Assembly (NCBI RefSeq): GCF_022376445.1
Contig: NW_025955059.1
Span: forward strand, 86,507 to 150,506
Length of the DNA: 64,000 bases
Source: Fomitopsis serialis
Taxonomy: Eukaryota > Basidiomycota > Agaricomycetes > Polyporales > Fomitopsidaceae
Direction of reading: 5' to 3'
Positions within the stretch are counted from its first letter, which is position 1, and each line of letters starts with the position of its first letter. Positions 48,480 through 60,339 of the stretch are shown piece by piece. Below the pieces are notes generated by a model, which worked only from the letters and a program-made list of their open reading frames with translations, ran no database searches and was not told where the DNA came from. Made by a program: the position numbers and the translations under genes.

Positions 48480-48711
48480 AGAAAGTGCACGGGCCGAGGT
48501 TTTCCAAAGTGCTCGGGCCGAGAGTTGGGACAGGCTCGGGCCGGAGTTCGGGACAGTGCTCGGGCCGAGAGTTCGGGACAGTGCTCGGGCCGAGAGTTCG
48601 GGACAGTGCTCGGGCCGAGAGTTCGGGACAGTGCTCGGGCCGAGAGTTCGGGACAGTGCTCGGGCCGAGAGTTCGGGGATGCACTCGGGCTCGGAGTTGG
48701 GTTCACGGAGG
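48480..48711 (+). repeat. 25-bp minisatellite, about nine copies
   Basis: Unit GTGCTCGGGCCGAGAGTTCG plus GGACA. Five to six central copies are identical; those at both ends have drifted (for example GTGCACGGGCCGAGGTTTTC). This is the usual pattern of a minisatellite homogenised in the middle. The unit core CTCGGGCCGAG is a near-palindrome. The same core and same period recur at 60.34-60.80 kb. Confidence 0.93.
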
Positions 48712-48825
48712 AGCTGTGCGCGATGTATGGCTTGGGCCTATTGCTCGGACCCTGGGAGCTATGACGTCGGAATGATGGTATTCTCCCGGAGAGACATTTT
48801 CTGTATCAATGGACAGTCGGTACAG

Positions 48826-51800
48826 CTATGTCATAACATTCGGTTCAATGTACAAATCCCGCCATGCCACCATCGCATCTTGATGCAGCCGATCAAACAG
48901 TGCAGCCTGTGCCCGGCAGTGTTGTGAGAACCCGGGGTACTCGGCCTGCGTGTTTCTCGTTGCCAGCTGCCGCCACCGGGATGCTTCGTTGGCAAAGTAT
49001 CGACACACGGAGTCAAGCTCCCGGCGCAAGATCGCAGCTTCCTCCTCCAATCTGTCAACCTTTGACCGGGCGTGGAACCACTGTACCCGGTGAACTGTAC
49101 TCAATGTCAGCAAAGACTCCAATGTTGTACGCGCATGTTTCCTACTGATTCCCAGTTCGTCATCGCTCCGCATGTCGCCACCGACGTCGACATTCCATAT
49201 CCACGAGGACGATTTATGCCTTTGTCCCGGCTTATTAGGCTCGGCGATTGCAGTCACTGTGTTGAGATCATCCGTTGTAAGTGGCTTGTACTTTGCCTGC
49301 TCTTCTCCCGAGACGCCAAGTACTTGCATGGCGGCTCGGGCCCGGCGATAAATGGCAGCTTGAAGCTGCACAGCTCGGTCGAGTTTCCCCAACTTCGTGA
49401 AGGATCGGGTGCGCTTTGTGTGGCCTTCCCTCCTCCCGTGCCGAATGGTGGTCTGGAACTCGAATGATTTCTTGCCAATGAGAATCCTCAGCTGCTGCAA
49501 CGCATCATTTGCCTGTCCACGGCGCAGGGTCAGCTCATGTGCCGCCAATCGTTGCAACCCATTTGCAGCAAGTGCATTCCGGGATAAATTGGACGGTAGG
49601 CCGAGTTTGGTATGCTCGGACCCTTTGACGGGTACGGAGCTGGTGGTAGACTTGAAAAGAGGCGCCATGGGCTGTCGTCGTTGCGGTCCTCCTCCCATTC
49701 ATCCCCGAATCGTCTTCCACTGCATCCTGCTCTGCGATGCCCCAGTTATGCCTTCGGTGAATGGCAGCCGCTCGCCTGTGGAAACGCCGGATTTGGATCT
49801 CAAGAGTCTTCCTCCGTTTCGCCAGTTTCAGCTCCTGCGGCCGAGTAACGATGGCCCCCATTTTCTTCACGTCCTTCTGGATTCCGAGTCTGGACTTACG
49901 TCAGAAACACACCGGACAATGGGTGTGGAACACTTACTGTTGCTCCTCAAGCTTGAGGCCATCTGCGATCCAGTCCGCTGTCCCGACGCGATCCTCGCCC
50001 TCTCCCTCCTCTTCCGCCAGCTTTATTTGAAGCTCGAGCCGGGATGGCACTGTGATCATATCAGAACCTAAATCAGCCTGGGTGGCCAGTGGACCCACTG
50101 ATTTGTTTCTTGGCTTGGTATCTATCCATTACCTTGACATCCCGAAGCCTTTTCCGTTGTACTATCCTCAGTTCCCTCCTCCACGCTCCCAGAACTTCGG
50201 CATCGACACTGGCCTCCTTCGCGGTCAGGTCGGCCTTCATCTCCGCCAGCAGTGGGCGGTTCGCTTTGATTTTCCTTCTCAGCGATGCCACTATCAATTG
50301 TCAGCCCGGTGTTCTCTCCGAAGATCAGTGAGAGGCCTACCCATAGTGATCATTTTCTTCCAATTCCAGTTGTTCATGTGCCGGTCGAGTGTTTCTTGCC
50401 GATGGGATGTTGACATTGTGCGTGTACTACCCGACACGGGATTGATCCCCGACCATTGGGTTTCGATGATCTCGCCGTCAGCTTGCCCGGCCCCCTCGGT
50501 GAATGTGAGAGAGTGCCGGAGTTCGCATTCGGCCTTATGACCATGAATGTGAAAGAGCCCGATGCACTTGTATAACACAAGGCCACCGGGCATCTCCAGG
50601 TGGGGATTCTGGTCAAACCGGTCGTCGAGATGGACATGGTACTGGCACATTATGTCGTACGAGAGGTAAACGTGCCCAATCCCCTTGACCGATAGCCCAG
50701 GGCGTTGGAAAGGGAGTAGTCCATGTTCATCTGACGTTCACCCTTCTGATAGTTCACTACCGAGTGCGGAAGGAAGCACCCGTGCCTCAAACAAGATGTT
50801 GCGCCGATCCCGGTGACAGCCAGCTTATGCCGGTCGGCGTTGGCCTGGGAGACCGCCTTGTGGTCGTTGCAGCTTGAGTGCTGTGGGCGTGTTAGCCAGA
50901 CGTTCTCATGGCCGATGTAACCACCCTCACCATCTTCACGTCCTTCGCTACTTTCAGGTGCTCCTCGTATGGGCCGGGATGAACCATGAACATTTTCCCC
51001 GGCATCAACGGTACGTCGTTCTCGGGCTTGCGCATTTTCATTTGCTCGGCGTGGAAGTTCCCATCCATGACATATCCTCGGGCATATAGGTACCTCCAAA
51101 ACAGTTCAGCTGGCGTATACCGGTGAACAGGGTAACTACTTACTTCCTATCATCCACCTCCCAGTCCGCGGGTATGTTCACTCCGGGCTGCGGACACGCC
51201 GGGCAAAAGTGAGCGAGGTCACCGTTTCCCGGAGCCCCCCGCCACTGTGGCCCGTACCCGAACTGTTTCTTCGCCTGCAGCAACGCCCATTCCCGGCTTA
51301 CCCGGAGCAACTCGAGATATCGATCCTGTGCAATGGTGATCATCTGGGCAAGCAGGCGTTCCGGCAACTGACTCACGGGTACCTCATGAGGAAAAGCCGG
51401 GTTGTCGCCCGGCGTATCCGCTGGTAGAAGTTCATAGCCGTAGTCTTGCACTCCAAATTGTCCAGAAGAAACGCGTCTAAGACCGCAAAGGTGAAGCACG
51501 TGCGAGCCTTCCGCTGACTCGCCGGATACAGCCCGGCATCAGCAACTGCGACGTGTGGTCACCGGCCCAGGGACATCCGCACGGCGTCACCGGGAGGAAG
51601 TGCACCCCGGACGTGTCAACAATAGTCATCATGGCTGGTGGAGGCCGTGGTGGCGAGTCGGCGTGATGCAGAGGGTCTGCAGGTATCTCGGCTTCGTCGT
51701 CGCCGGCAGCATTGGCCGGCCTATTGGCTTCTCCGTCCTCGTCATCGTCCAAGACAGCCGCCGGCTGGGAGCACTCCCCTCCTCGGTGCCCGAGGTTGAT

Positions 51801-52073
51801 TGATACTCCAACCTGACGGAGCCATGCAGGTTCCCAGTATCCCCCAACATTCCACTGCTCAACCCGGTGGAATGGTGTTCGCCGGTGCTCGGCGAGACAG
51901 CACGTCGGGCAGAAGATCGGATATCCGATGCAGGACATGCACTTCCACACACCGCCACCGTTGTTGCACCCGGCGCACATGTAGCTGCCCTCCGCGTTGA
52001 GCGGCGGGGGTGTGTAGTGGGCGTACAGGGATCGGAGGTAGTTGTGCTGGAGGGGGATCCATTCTCTCAGCAT
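48826..52073 (-). CDS. KDZ (Kyakuja-Dileera-Zisupton) transposase
   Basis: DNA transposase of the KDZ superfamily, about 1000 residues in several exons from MLREWIPLQHNYL (52073) to 48826. N-terminal CxC2-like zinc region: YMCAGCNNGGGVWKCMSC and FCPTCCLAEHRRTPFHRVEQ, then WEPAWLRQVGVSINLGHRG, LPVTPCGCPWAGDHTSQLL and ELLRVSREWALLQAKKQFG. Catalytic core with acidic candidates: MDGNFHAEQMKMRKPENDVP (first Asp), GCFLPHSVVNYQKGERQMNM, YLSYDIMCQYHVH (second Asp) and ECELRHSLTFTEGAGQADGE with IIETQW (Glu), followed by STRTMSTSHRQETLDRHMNN. The C-terminal helical domain has LRRGQANDALQQLRILIG and NKPGQRHKSSSWIWNVDVGG. Single missing bases near 51542 and 51390 break the frame, repaired by one G and one C. 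All acidic residues are kept, so it may be active. Terminal repeats were not located. Confidence 0.9.
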
Positions 52074-53258
52074 AGCGGTTGGGTCTGATGGTGTGGGTAA
52101 GGCTCAGTCCACAACAACACTTGGGAATTCTGTGCACCTGTGGGGCAGTCTGACGAACTGAACTGAAATCACAGAATGTTGTGTTGGCAACATCATCGGT
52201 TGGTGGTGTCCAGCTTAACTGTCTCGTCGCTGACCGAGCTGTTCGACGGGGTGTAGCCGGTGGAGTCTGTAACCCGCTGTTCTGTATTCGACAAGTCGTG
52301 ACCGCACACCCCTTGCTGTAGTTCGTTTCTTGAGTGTGAGCTCAACCACTCCGGGCGAGGTTGCTATTGGCCGCAGTCGACCCATCGTTTGAGGGGCGCA
52401 ATCACCCCACCGCCAGTTGAACAAGGAATACGTGCAGCGTGGTCTCGCCGTCGGTCAACACACAGTTGCGTCTTCCCTGCCATAGTCACCTACCCCACTT
52501 TGGAGCGGCCGGCCGCACGTGCACCGAAGACAGTGGGGCCGGGCCCAGAGAAACCGATCTGAGTCGCAAACCGATCGTTGCCGCCCAAATCAGACAGCTA
52601 TTTCCGATGAAATTCATGGTTCTCATGAGAAGCGGCCGCGTAATGGGCCGGCGGTTGCTCCCCATTTGCATATACAATGATGCGGCCGGCAAGGTATCGA
52701 TCACACCGGTCCGGCCGGCCTGCCGGGTCACGTGTCGGGTGCAATGGGTTTCATCCGGGCAGACGAGGTGCTAGAAGAATTATGGGTTGCATTTGGGCCG
52801 AAAATCAGATTGACCCCTGAGATGAGATTCAGCGATCGCCTAGTCGGTGCGGCCGGTGATGGACCTCGTGAAACGGGGTAACCGGAGTCCTCGACCTGTG
52901 CCCGGTGATGTAGAATCTGGATGCACGGGATCCTCGAGAGCGAGGCAACGGAGTCACACTTTTTGACAAAACCATTGTCTTCCGTCCTTTGTGACGAGCC
53001 GGCCGGAATTCTTCCCATCAGGGCGGCCGGATGCGGCTAAAGGGTGAATGTACAGAACAAATGTGATCATGTAATGCTTAGCCCAACACAGTTGTTGCGG
53101 TCGGGTACATCCGTGCAAGGTCACAGTCGACGATTGTCACGAACAGGCCTTCGGGATCACTGTCTCCGTAGCGCCGAATATACCCACCCTTGTACGACTA
53201 CTTCGTCGACACTACAGCCTGCTCACCCTGCATCCTCACTCCGTCAGCCACGCTCGCC
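52074..53258. other. noncoding spacer rich in GGCCGG motifs
   Basis: 1.2 kb between the transposase start and the next gene. No coding signal. GCGGCCGGCCGC-like and CCGGCCGG motifs recur (52507, 52710, 53000, 53023), as they do at 44.3-44.8 kb. It presumably carries the transposase promoter. Confidence 0.4.
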
Positions 53259-55233
53259 ATGGGAAAGGTCCTGGGAGGCACCAGACCTCGTCATTCTCGA
53301 AAGCAATCTGAAGGCCTGGCAGGAGGCTTCCGATGATCCCGAGGGCCGCCAAGAGCTTGTTGACAACAGCATTCAACGGCTCGAGGCCCGGAAGCAATAC
53401 AAGTTCGATGCCGTGTTACGAAAGGTACGTAGTCCAACAGTTGATGGGTCAGTGAGGAATGTCCGGTAGCGTGTCGGCAAATGGTACTCGAACCGCCGAG
53501 GGTCGAAGGAACGGTCAAGAAGGAGATGTTCAAGCTCGGCAGGGAATAACGTGGAGACGGTGGCCGCCCGGACCGGAGATGAGCTCGGGAGATCATGACA
53601 AGAATTGGTCGGGAGAGGGGCAAGGACGGGTCGGATGAGGAGGAAGCGATGAGGAGGGAGGGGAGGAGAGGAGGAGAAGGAAGGGAAGCCAGTGACCCGG
53701 CACGACATTCCGGGCATCTACCAAACCGCCCTGAGGAACTCTGCACAATCTGTCGCCGGAGGACCAGGCCGACTAATGCAGGTCGCAAGGATGGAATACC
53801 CAGGTGTGGCCAGCCGACCTTCAACGCAAGCAGCTGGAAAAACACGCGCCAACATGACCGCGTTTCATGAAGACATGTGGAGGAAATGCGGGATGAGGGT
53901 TTTTGCTCGGCGGGTACCGATGGCTGACGGGAAGACCGGTGTGTTGGAGTATGTGCATTACTGGTAATACATTGCTTCGGTGTCCTGAACGCATTGGCAG
54001 GTTCGACTTTAACGACGAGATGTTCTGGAGGAAGGCGCCCCGAGGGTTCCGAAGTCACCGGGAGTCAGCCCGAGTGGAAAACGGGAATCATGTATGACTG
54101 TGGAAGACATACGTCGAGGAGCCTTTGGTATGTGGAAGATTCCGCAGTGTGTCCGACAGCTGAATGAAGCGTCACCAGATGCGAATGGATTCGGGTCGAA
54201 GAGAGCCCGGGCCCGGCAGCACTGATGAGACATGGACTGGACGAGGACGAAGACGGGTACCCGTTGTTGCCTCCAGCGGATCACGATTGCTTCAAGAGAC
54301 GAAGTTCAAGCGCGTATGTTGGGGACGTTCGTCCGCAAGACGTATGGTGCGTCACACGACTTTGCGACAATCAGCGTGCCTGACACTTCACCCACAGTTC
54401 AATTCACCGAACGTTTACCGGCTAAGGTGCCCTGGCAATCACTCCGAGTCATCGGACTCCTTCATTGATCCGGAATACCTCCCCGCGGCAGCGTTCTAAT
54501 GACCCGAGCAAGATGCGCCCGGGGACCTGGACCGATCTTGAGGCATTGGCGGGAGAGGCAGGACAACACCCGCAGGGCCCAGGTCGGTCAAGGCCTGAAG
54601 AACTCCAAGATGGAGATCGTAGTGCCGGATGTTCAGAAGCGTAGACCTCCCGTGAAGCGACCGAGGCAACAGGCCCGGCAGGCCACGCCCGGACCGTCCC
54701 GCCCACGTCGCCGCAAATCGAAGGCCGACGTCACCTCCGATGAGGAGTCCGCGGTCGAGAGTGATGAGCAGGAGAGCTACAGCTATCTGTTTAAGGGCGA
54801 CGATAGCACCGACGAGGACGAGGCGCCGCCGGCCCCGTCCCTACACCCAGAGTGAAGGGGAAGAAGAAGGAAGTGGTCCCCGACTCAACGGATGGCGATG
54901 AGGCACCGCCGCCCCGGAAGGACAAAGGGAAGGGTATCGCACCACGTACTGCGCCTTCGAAGCCCGAGCCCACTCGGCGGGCATCCGGAAATGACAGCTC
55001 GGGCAGCAGGTAAATCTGGCAAGCTGAAGGGGCCTGCCGCAGTTACAGCGGGAAGCGAAGTTGTTGACGAAGCGGGCAACACGACCTCAAAGCCGGCGCC
55101 GAGCAAGGCCCGGCCGGCAAAGCCTGGTGTCAAGCCCACCAGCGACCGGCCGGAGCCTGCCCCGAGCCCTCTGGAAGCCGGAAGCAAATCAGGCCCAGGC
55201 CGAGGTATCGTACCACCACTGACCCAGCAACCC
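53259..55233 (+). CDS. unrecognised basidiomycete-type nuclear protein, TE-region gene
   Basis: A plus-strand series of frames that reads as one protein with several one-base breaks. Early part: DLVILESNLKAWQEASDDPE, VLRK spliced to VGKWYSNRRGSKE (a WYxNRR motif seen in repeat-associated basidiomycete proteins), VTRHDIPGIYQTALRNSAQS, MTAFHEDMWRKCGMRVFARR, and an intron at about 53966-54000 before FDFNDEMFWRKAPRG. Later: DEDGYPLLPPADHDCFK, GTFVRKTYGASHDFATISVP, VPWQSL and SFIDPEYLPAAAF, ILRHWRERQDNTRRAQ, then a lysine/arginine-rich nuclear-type tail (KRPRQQARQATPGPSRPRRR, SDEESAVESDEQES) and a proline/lysine-rich end near 55233. Order and style match an uncharacterised family often found beside transposons; no function is assigned. 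The start is uncertain. Confidence 0.5.
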
Positions 55234-55559
55234 AGGAGGTTGCTAAGCGGCCTGACGCAAATCCGGAAGCTGGCACCACATCAGGAAACCTACCCCACAC
55301 GAATTTGTGGAAATCTGCACAAATTCGCACAAATCTCCTGGAGACCCCATTTACTTGACCCCCCTGATTCCCTCGCTCGAATTTGCGTGAATCCACGTTC
55401 AATGGCTGTGAATTGCAAGGAAATACTAGCTCGGCCATACAATCTGGGTACTTCAATTCACATTGTTTTGCATGTATTTACACGCATAGCCACTACATCC
55501 ACCCTACTCAATTCGTACCTACAGCTGGCATTCGCCCAGAGCGCTCGCTGTTGCCGTGC

Positions 55560-56480
55560 CTGCCCCCTCGCGCTCGTCTGGTTGCTTGCTTGCCCATCTG
55601 TCCGCTCGTCTGCCCGTCGCCCACCCGTCCATCCATCCGTCTGCATGCCCACTCGGGCGCGTGTTCGTCGGCCGTGTCTGCGAGCTGCGCATTTGCCCAG
55701 CGCGCTCTCGGTCACCGTGCGCGTGGTGGTTGACCGCGCCCTGTGTCCGTGTGCTCGCCCTCTCGCCCTCTCGCCCTCTCGCCCTCTCGCACTCTCGCCC
55801 TCTCGCCCTCTCGCCTTCTCGCCTCTCGCCCTCTCGCCCGCCCGCTCGCGCACCCACCCGTCTTCCTGCTCACCTACTCATCCGCTCACGCACCCTATCG
55901 CCCGCCGGTCTGCCCGTCTTCCAGCCCGCTTGTCTGCTTGCCCGGTACCCATTCGTTGGCCTGGTCATTCGCGTGCGTGTGCGTTCGTTGGCCGTGCGTG
56001 TGTGCTGGGCAATCACGGTCGCGGGGGGCGTATGCTGCCATCTGCCATTTGTCCACCCGCCTGCCAGTGCGCACTCGTCCACCCAGCCACACGCCCGTTA
56101 GTGCACTCGTCAACCCATTGACCCGCTCACCCACTTACTCACCCACTCACCCGTTTGACTTCCCGCCCGCCGCTCACTCTCCCGCTCCCTCGTCCACTCG
56201 TCCGCCGCCGTCTGTCCATCGGCCATGCCTGCACCTAGGGCATTGGCCCTGAGTGCTCGCGGTCGTCCGCTGCACGTTGCTGTGTTCCGTGTCTACGTTA
56301 GTGGGCTCGCTCGCGTGCGTCTGCACTCACCGCTGGACTCTCGCCCTCGCCCGCCACACCTTCCCTGTCGTCCGATCGTCATCTGCTCGTCGTCCCCGCT
56401 CGTCTTCCGCACCCAACATCCGCTCGTTGTCCCCGCTCGTTGTCCGCGCCCGCCGTCGCAACAGTGCAAGTGGATGGGTG
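55560..56480 (+). repeat. degenerate CTCGCCC-type low-complexity tract 1
   Basis: Pyrimidine-rich, strongly skewed DNA built from drifted 7-8 base units. The clearest stretch (55753-55845) is tandem CTCGCCCT; elsewhere units read CCCGTCTG, CCCGCTCG, CACTCACC. All frames are open and give Arg/Ser/Pro/Leu-rich peptides; none is a credible gene. At 56500-56560 a separate short duplication GGGCGGATGAGCAGGTGGACGA appears. Confidence 0.75.
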
Positions 56481-56752
56481 GTCGAGCGGACGAAAAAGCA
56501 GTCGGGTGACGGACGAGTGGGCGGATGAGCAGGTGGACGAGTGGGCGGATGAGCAGGTGGACGAGCCGGTCGAGCACGCACGGACGGCCAGTACCTAGAT
56601 ATGCGAGGGGGCAAGTCCGGCGCGAGAGAGCGAGTGAGCGGATGTGCCATAGAGCTGGCAGTGCCAGAGGTGACAGACGCTCGGCGGGCGCACGCACGGG
56701 TGAAACGCAGGCATCCGCCATCGCAGAGATATAGCTAGCAAGCGTCGGTCTA

Positions 56753-57470
56753 CTACTGGCCGTTCAACGTGGAGTACGTCTCGACGGTAGGCAACGTCAC
56801 TTCGTACTTCGGGAAGATCTCTCCCACGCGGCGCTTGTAGTCCTCCTCGCAGAGGTCCATCATTCCCGAGTGAACCGGGATGCGCGTGCGAAGTCTCGTG
56901 GCAAACATGCCAGCCTTCTTAGCTTTCTCGACCGCCCTGTCGCTATGACCAGTTGCACCAGAAAGCGTAACTGCGTCGGGAGAGTTGTAGCACCCGATCT
57001 CGAGCACACCCGACCGAGCTCTGCGAGCACTTCTGCGATGATTGGCTCCGCCTGCTCCGGTGAGCAAGCCAGGGCAGCCATCGTGTCGTCCTCCTTCTCG
57101 AGCAGAGATATAGCCTTGCCACGGGCAATGGCGAGCTCAAGAGCGAGAGCCCTCGGTCCCGCACCACTGGCATAAAGAAGGACAACCTCACCGGTGGAAT
57201 GGCCGAGCAAGACGTCGGAACGAACCCTAAGAGCAGCAACGTGTCGACCAGGGCTAGCTGGAGCACAGTGAGCGAGGAAGAGTGATGGTGATGGCCAGAT
57301 AGCACCGAGTGTGCGCTGTTGATGGAAGTGTCTGCAAAGAGTCCAACGTCGTTGATGAGGCTCTGACCGGTCGCTGAGAGATAGACTTGGTCGAGCTCGT
57401 TCACCGTATCGCGGGCGGTGGTCTTGTAAAGGTCACGTCCCACTAAACTGTAAAAGGGTAGTCAGGTAAG
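56753..57470 (-). pseudogene. polyketide synthase acyltransferase fragment
   Basis: Minus-strand coding fragment of a fungal PKS acyltransferase (malonyl transferase) domain: GRDLYKTTARDTVNELDQVY, SLINDVGLFADTSI, LTVLQLALVDTLLLLGFVP, the active-site GHSTGE (Ser nucleophile), ALELAIARGKAISLLEKEDD, VLEIGCYNSPDAVTLSGATG, FATRLRTRIPVHSGMMDLCE (catalytic His in PVHS) and the end TLPTVETYSTLNGQ followed by a stop. Two one-base breaks (about 57220 and 57005), repaired by adding one base, separate these pieces. No ketosynthase is seen upstream and no dehydratase, ACP or other domain downstream, so this is an isolated domain remnant of about 220 residues. It was probably carried or disrupted by the surrounding repeats. 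Confidence 0.8.
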
Positions 57471-58279
57471 CAGGCACACAAACTCACCTACAAGTCTGGA
57501 GTTCTCTTTGGAATCGACTGCCCCTTCCTCTCGAGTCGTCTTGCCCTCGTCGCGATCCTGCGGCCTTGTTTTCAGGGAGTAAGTTCGAAGTCAGCCGATA
57601 CGTTGCGTCTCAGGAGAGCCACGCGGAAGCCGACGCTTCGCAGGGCTTTGGTTTCATAGGGCACAGGACTTCGCGGCGAAGAAACGGGAGGAAGAGTTAG
57701 ACTGCCAGCCGCCAGCTCAGCACGCCCACATCGGTAAACTCCGAGGTGGGCGCTTGCACTTCAAATTTTACTCGCTGATCGTCCTCAGAGGCTCGCCCAC
57801 TCGATTCCCGCCCTCTCCCTGTCGAACTCCGTTACGACAAGCAGCTCCGATAGAGCTTTGGACGACCCCTGGTACCGACTTCGACGATGCATTGCCACAC
57901 CGCCACGCAACCCGCCCACGAGCAAAAAGGTCTTCACGACGGTGCACTCCGAGTTCGGCCACTGTGCGAACGAGCTGCGCGTGCTCTAGTGAGTCCCGAA
58001 GTAGGCTGGGGATCGGATGGTATTGAGGTGTGGTCAATGGACAGGTGAGGCATGATGGATGCGACACCACCCGTCTTGCACGAGCTACTGACTGCTCTAT
58101 CAGGCGACGGGACGCACGTACAAGCCCATGGCTTCGAGCTCAGTGAACGTGCGACGTGTACCATCGAGCGCGCTACGTTCACCCACTCGCACAACAGAGC
58201 GCAGGAATGCAGACACGCCCCATCCAGCATGTCCTGCTGGCTACTCTGTCAGAACGAAGACAACGACGAGATGCTTGCC
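57471..58279. other. no gene recognised
   Basis: 800 bases upstream of the PKS fragment. Frames are short. I looked here for ketosynthase motifs (DTACSS, active-site Cys and His) and saw none. Confidence 0.4.
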
Positions 58280-58850
58280 CATTCGCCACCCACTCGCCCA
58301 CCCACTCGCCCACCTACTCGCCCACCTACTCGCCCACCTACTCGCCCACTGACTTGCCCGTCAGTTTGCCTGCTGTCTCGCTCGGCCATTGTTCTTCTGG
58401 CCCGCCGTCTCGCTTCCCCGCATCACCCTATCCCCGTCGCACGGCCCCGCCACATAGGCCCGCCATCTCGCTTCCCCGCCCGCTTCCCCGCCCGCTGTCC
58501 GTCTCGCCCACGGGCTCGCTCGCTCTTCATCTCGGTCTCCTGCCGTCTAGCCGCTGTCTCGCTTGCCCAACGTCTTGTCTGTCCGTCGTCTTGCTCACCC
58601 GTCGTCTCGCTCACCCGTCGCCTCGTCCGCGCGCTGTCTTGTCTGTCGCCTCGCCCGCGTGTCGTCTTGCCCGCGCCCTGTTGCTCGTGCGCTCTCGCAT
58701 GCAGCCTCGCATGCACCCCCTCGCCCGCGCTCTCCTCTGCTCGGTCGGCTGACCACCCACTCGTCCACGCGATTGCCCACGTGATCGCTCGCTCGTCCGT
58801 GCGCCCACTTGCCAACAGACCCGCTGCCTGCCCGTGGACCCGCGGACCCT
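58280..58850 (+). repeat. degenerate CTCGCCC-type low-complexity tract 2
   Basis: Same composition and unit type as the tract at 55.6-56.5 kb. The clearest part (58284-58348) is tandem CCCACTCGCCCACCTACTCG. It drifts into CCCGCCGTCTCGCTTCC-type units downstream. Together the two tracts flank the PKS fragment. Confidence 0.75.
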
Positions 58851-59299
58851 TGGCCTGACCGCGAACAGCTCACACATAGCGCAACAAGTAGTCGGGATAT
58901 GCGTACCATTCAACACGTGGTACGTCCCACATCCGCGACTGCGTCGACCAGATGCACGGCTGTCTCCGAGTTGACAGGCACGCAGCGCACCCACGGTGAC
59001 GGAGAGATTTCGACATGGGTCTTCGCACGACGCGACCACTGGCTCCTTCGTCCTAGCGAATTCAGTATACAACAAGCACGACAGGGCAGGAGGAGAGATG
59101 ATGGAGCGAAGCTGGACGAGATGAGCTGTGTGTACATTTACTGTTGTGTATTGTAATCACAGCCAATCGAGGCATCCGATGTACATCATTTTTTGACGTG
59201 GGTGTATATGAAATGTGTTTCTGCCTGTTCGGAAGGCGTTTGCACCGATTTACAAGCCATTCGGAGCGACGGCGCGCCGCGGTGATTTGACGCCGATTT

Positions 59300-60207
59300 G
59301 CGCCACATTCGCGCAGGGGTGGTTTCCTGATGCAGTCGGAAGAGAAAGGCTCCGGCCGAATCCGAAGCCGACGCCGACAGCGAGGTGGTCATTCTGCCGA
59401 CGCCGGGTAGGTAACGGTCAGTGTCGCATGTGCCACATCTAACATCCTTTCATTTTTTAGTCAAGCCGAAGAAGACAAAGGACGTGCCGGCAGTACGCAC
59501 CGGTCGTCCTGGACCACAGCCACACGAAGATAGCCCAGCCATCGCCGGCAAGACTTGGGACGAAAGGCGGCAGTGGATCAGGCAGCTAACCGTGGACGAC
59601 GGCGTTACGAAGCTCGTAGACAATCTACACCACCTGGTGGGCATCCTTTGAGGCCTGGGCTACGTGGTGTTGACGAGCAGCGACCAGCCGGAGACCGGAG
59701 CATGGCAATCGAAGACGAAGTGGGATTGGGCGAGTTGGAAGTACCGCCGCGCAAGGTGCACTCCGGATATCCATACGGACAAGGCTGTCCTCACGCAGTT
59801 CCGCTCCTGGCTCACCAGAATCCGCACAAGCCTCACCGACACTCAGATGGGCCGGGAAGACGGCCTCATGGTCACATTGGCCATTGCAATGGTTGTAAAG
59901 GATGTCGAGAAGAAAACCGAGCACCGGAGTGACGAGGAGGAGGAAATCCCGCAGTACGTGCACAAATCCCAACTGACATACCGCTTTGTCGAGGAATTGG
60001 GGAACACTGCACCGAGATCGCGGATCTCTGGTCGGACATGGCATACTGCATGCAGAAGAAGCGGAAGGCGGATGGAGAGCCCCAGAAATCATCCGCCATC
60101 GGTGCCCGGGCAAAACGGTCCAAGCCCAATGTGTCTGCATCGCCGGCGCCGGGAAAGCGGTCGGCAAAGAGCACGAAGGCGACCAGATCGTCCACTCGCC
60201 GGCGTTA
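59300..60207 (+). CDS. lysine-rich nuclear-type protein, TE-region gene
   Basis: Exon ending ESEADADSEVVILPTP, an intron at about 59409-59459, then KPKKTKDVPAVRTGRPGPQP, GKTWDERRQWIRQLTVDDGV and TKLVDNLHHLVGIL. A TGA at 59649 interrupts the frame before GLGYVVLTSSDQPETGAWQS, WDWASWKYRRARCTPDIHTD, MVTLAIAMVVKDVEKKTEHR and LTYRFVEELG. After a missing G in the GGGG run at about 60001 it continues TEIADLWSDMAYCMQKKRKA and a strongly basic tail ending SSTRRR at 60207. Conserved-looking tryptophans and a clear nuclear-type tail argue for a real gene. The TGA could come from two compensating miscalls (TTT and GG runs). Start not found. Function unknown. Confidence 0.5.
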
Positions 60208-60339
60208 AATATACATAGATATCCTGCTACTGTATACGTTCAATTTCAACAACGTGCCTACCACCTTATCATTCCCACCTCCCATAATGCATCACCGGTG
60301 TCTTGACCTGCTAGCCCTGTGTGAGTGCGCTCCCCGAGA

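Noticed and set aside
48480..48711. CRISPR-like regular repeat
   Set aside because: Units are directly tandem with no spacers, and the organism is a eukaryote.
55560..56252. Serine/arginine/proline-rich protein-coding frames
   Set aside because: All three frames of the CTCGCCC tract are open with equivalent peptides; no codon bias or start context.
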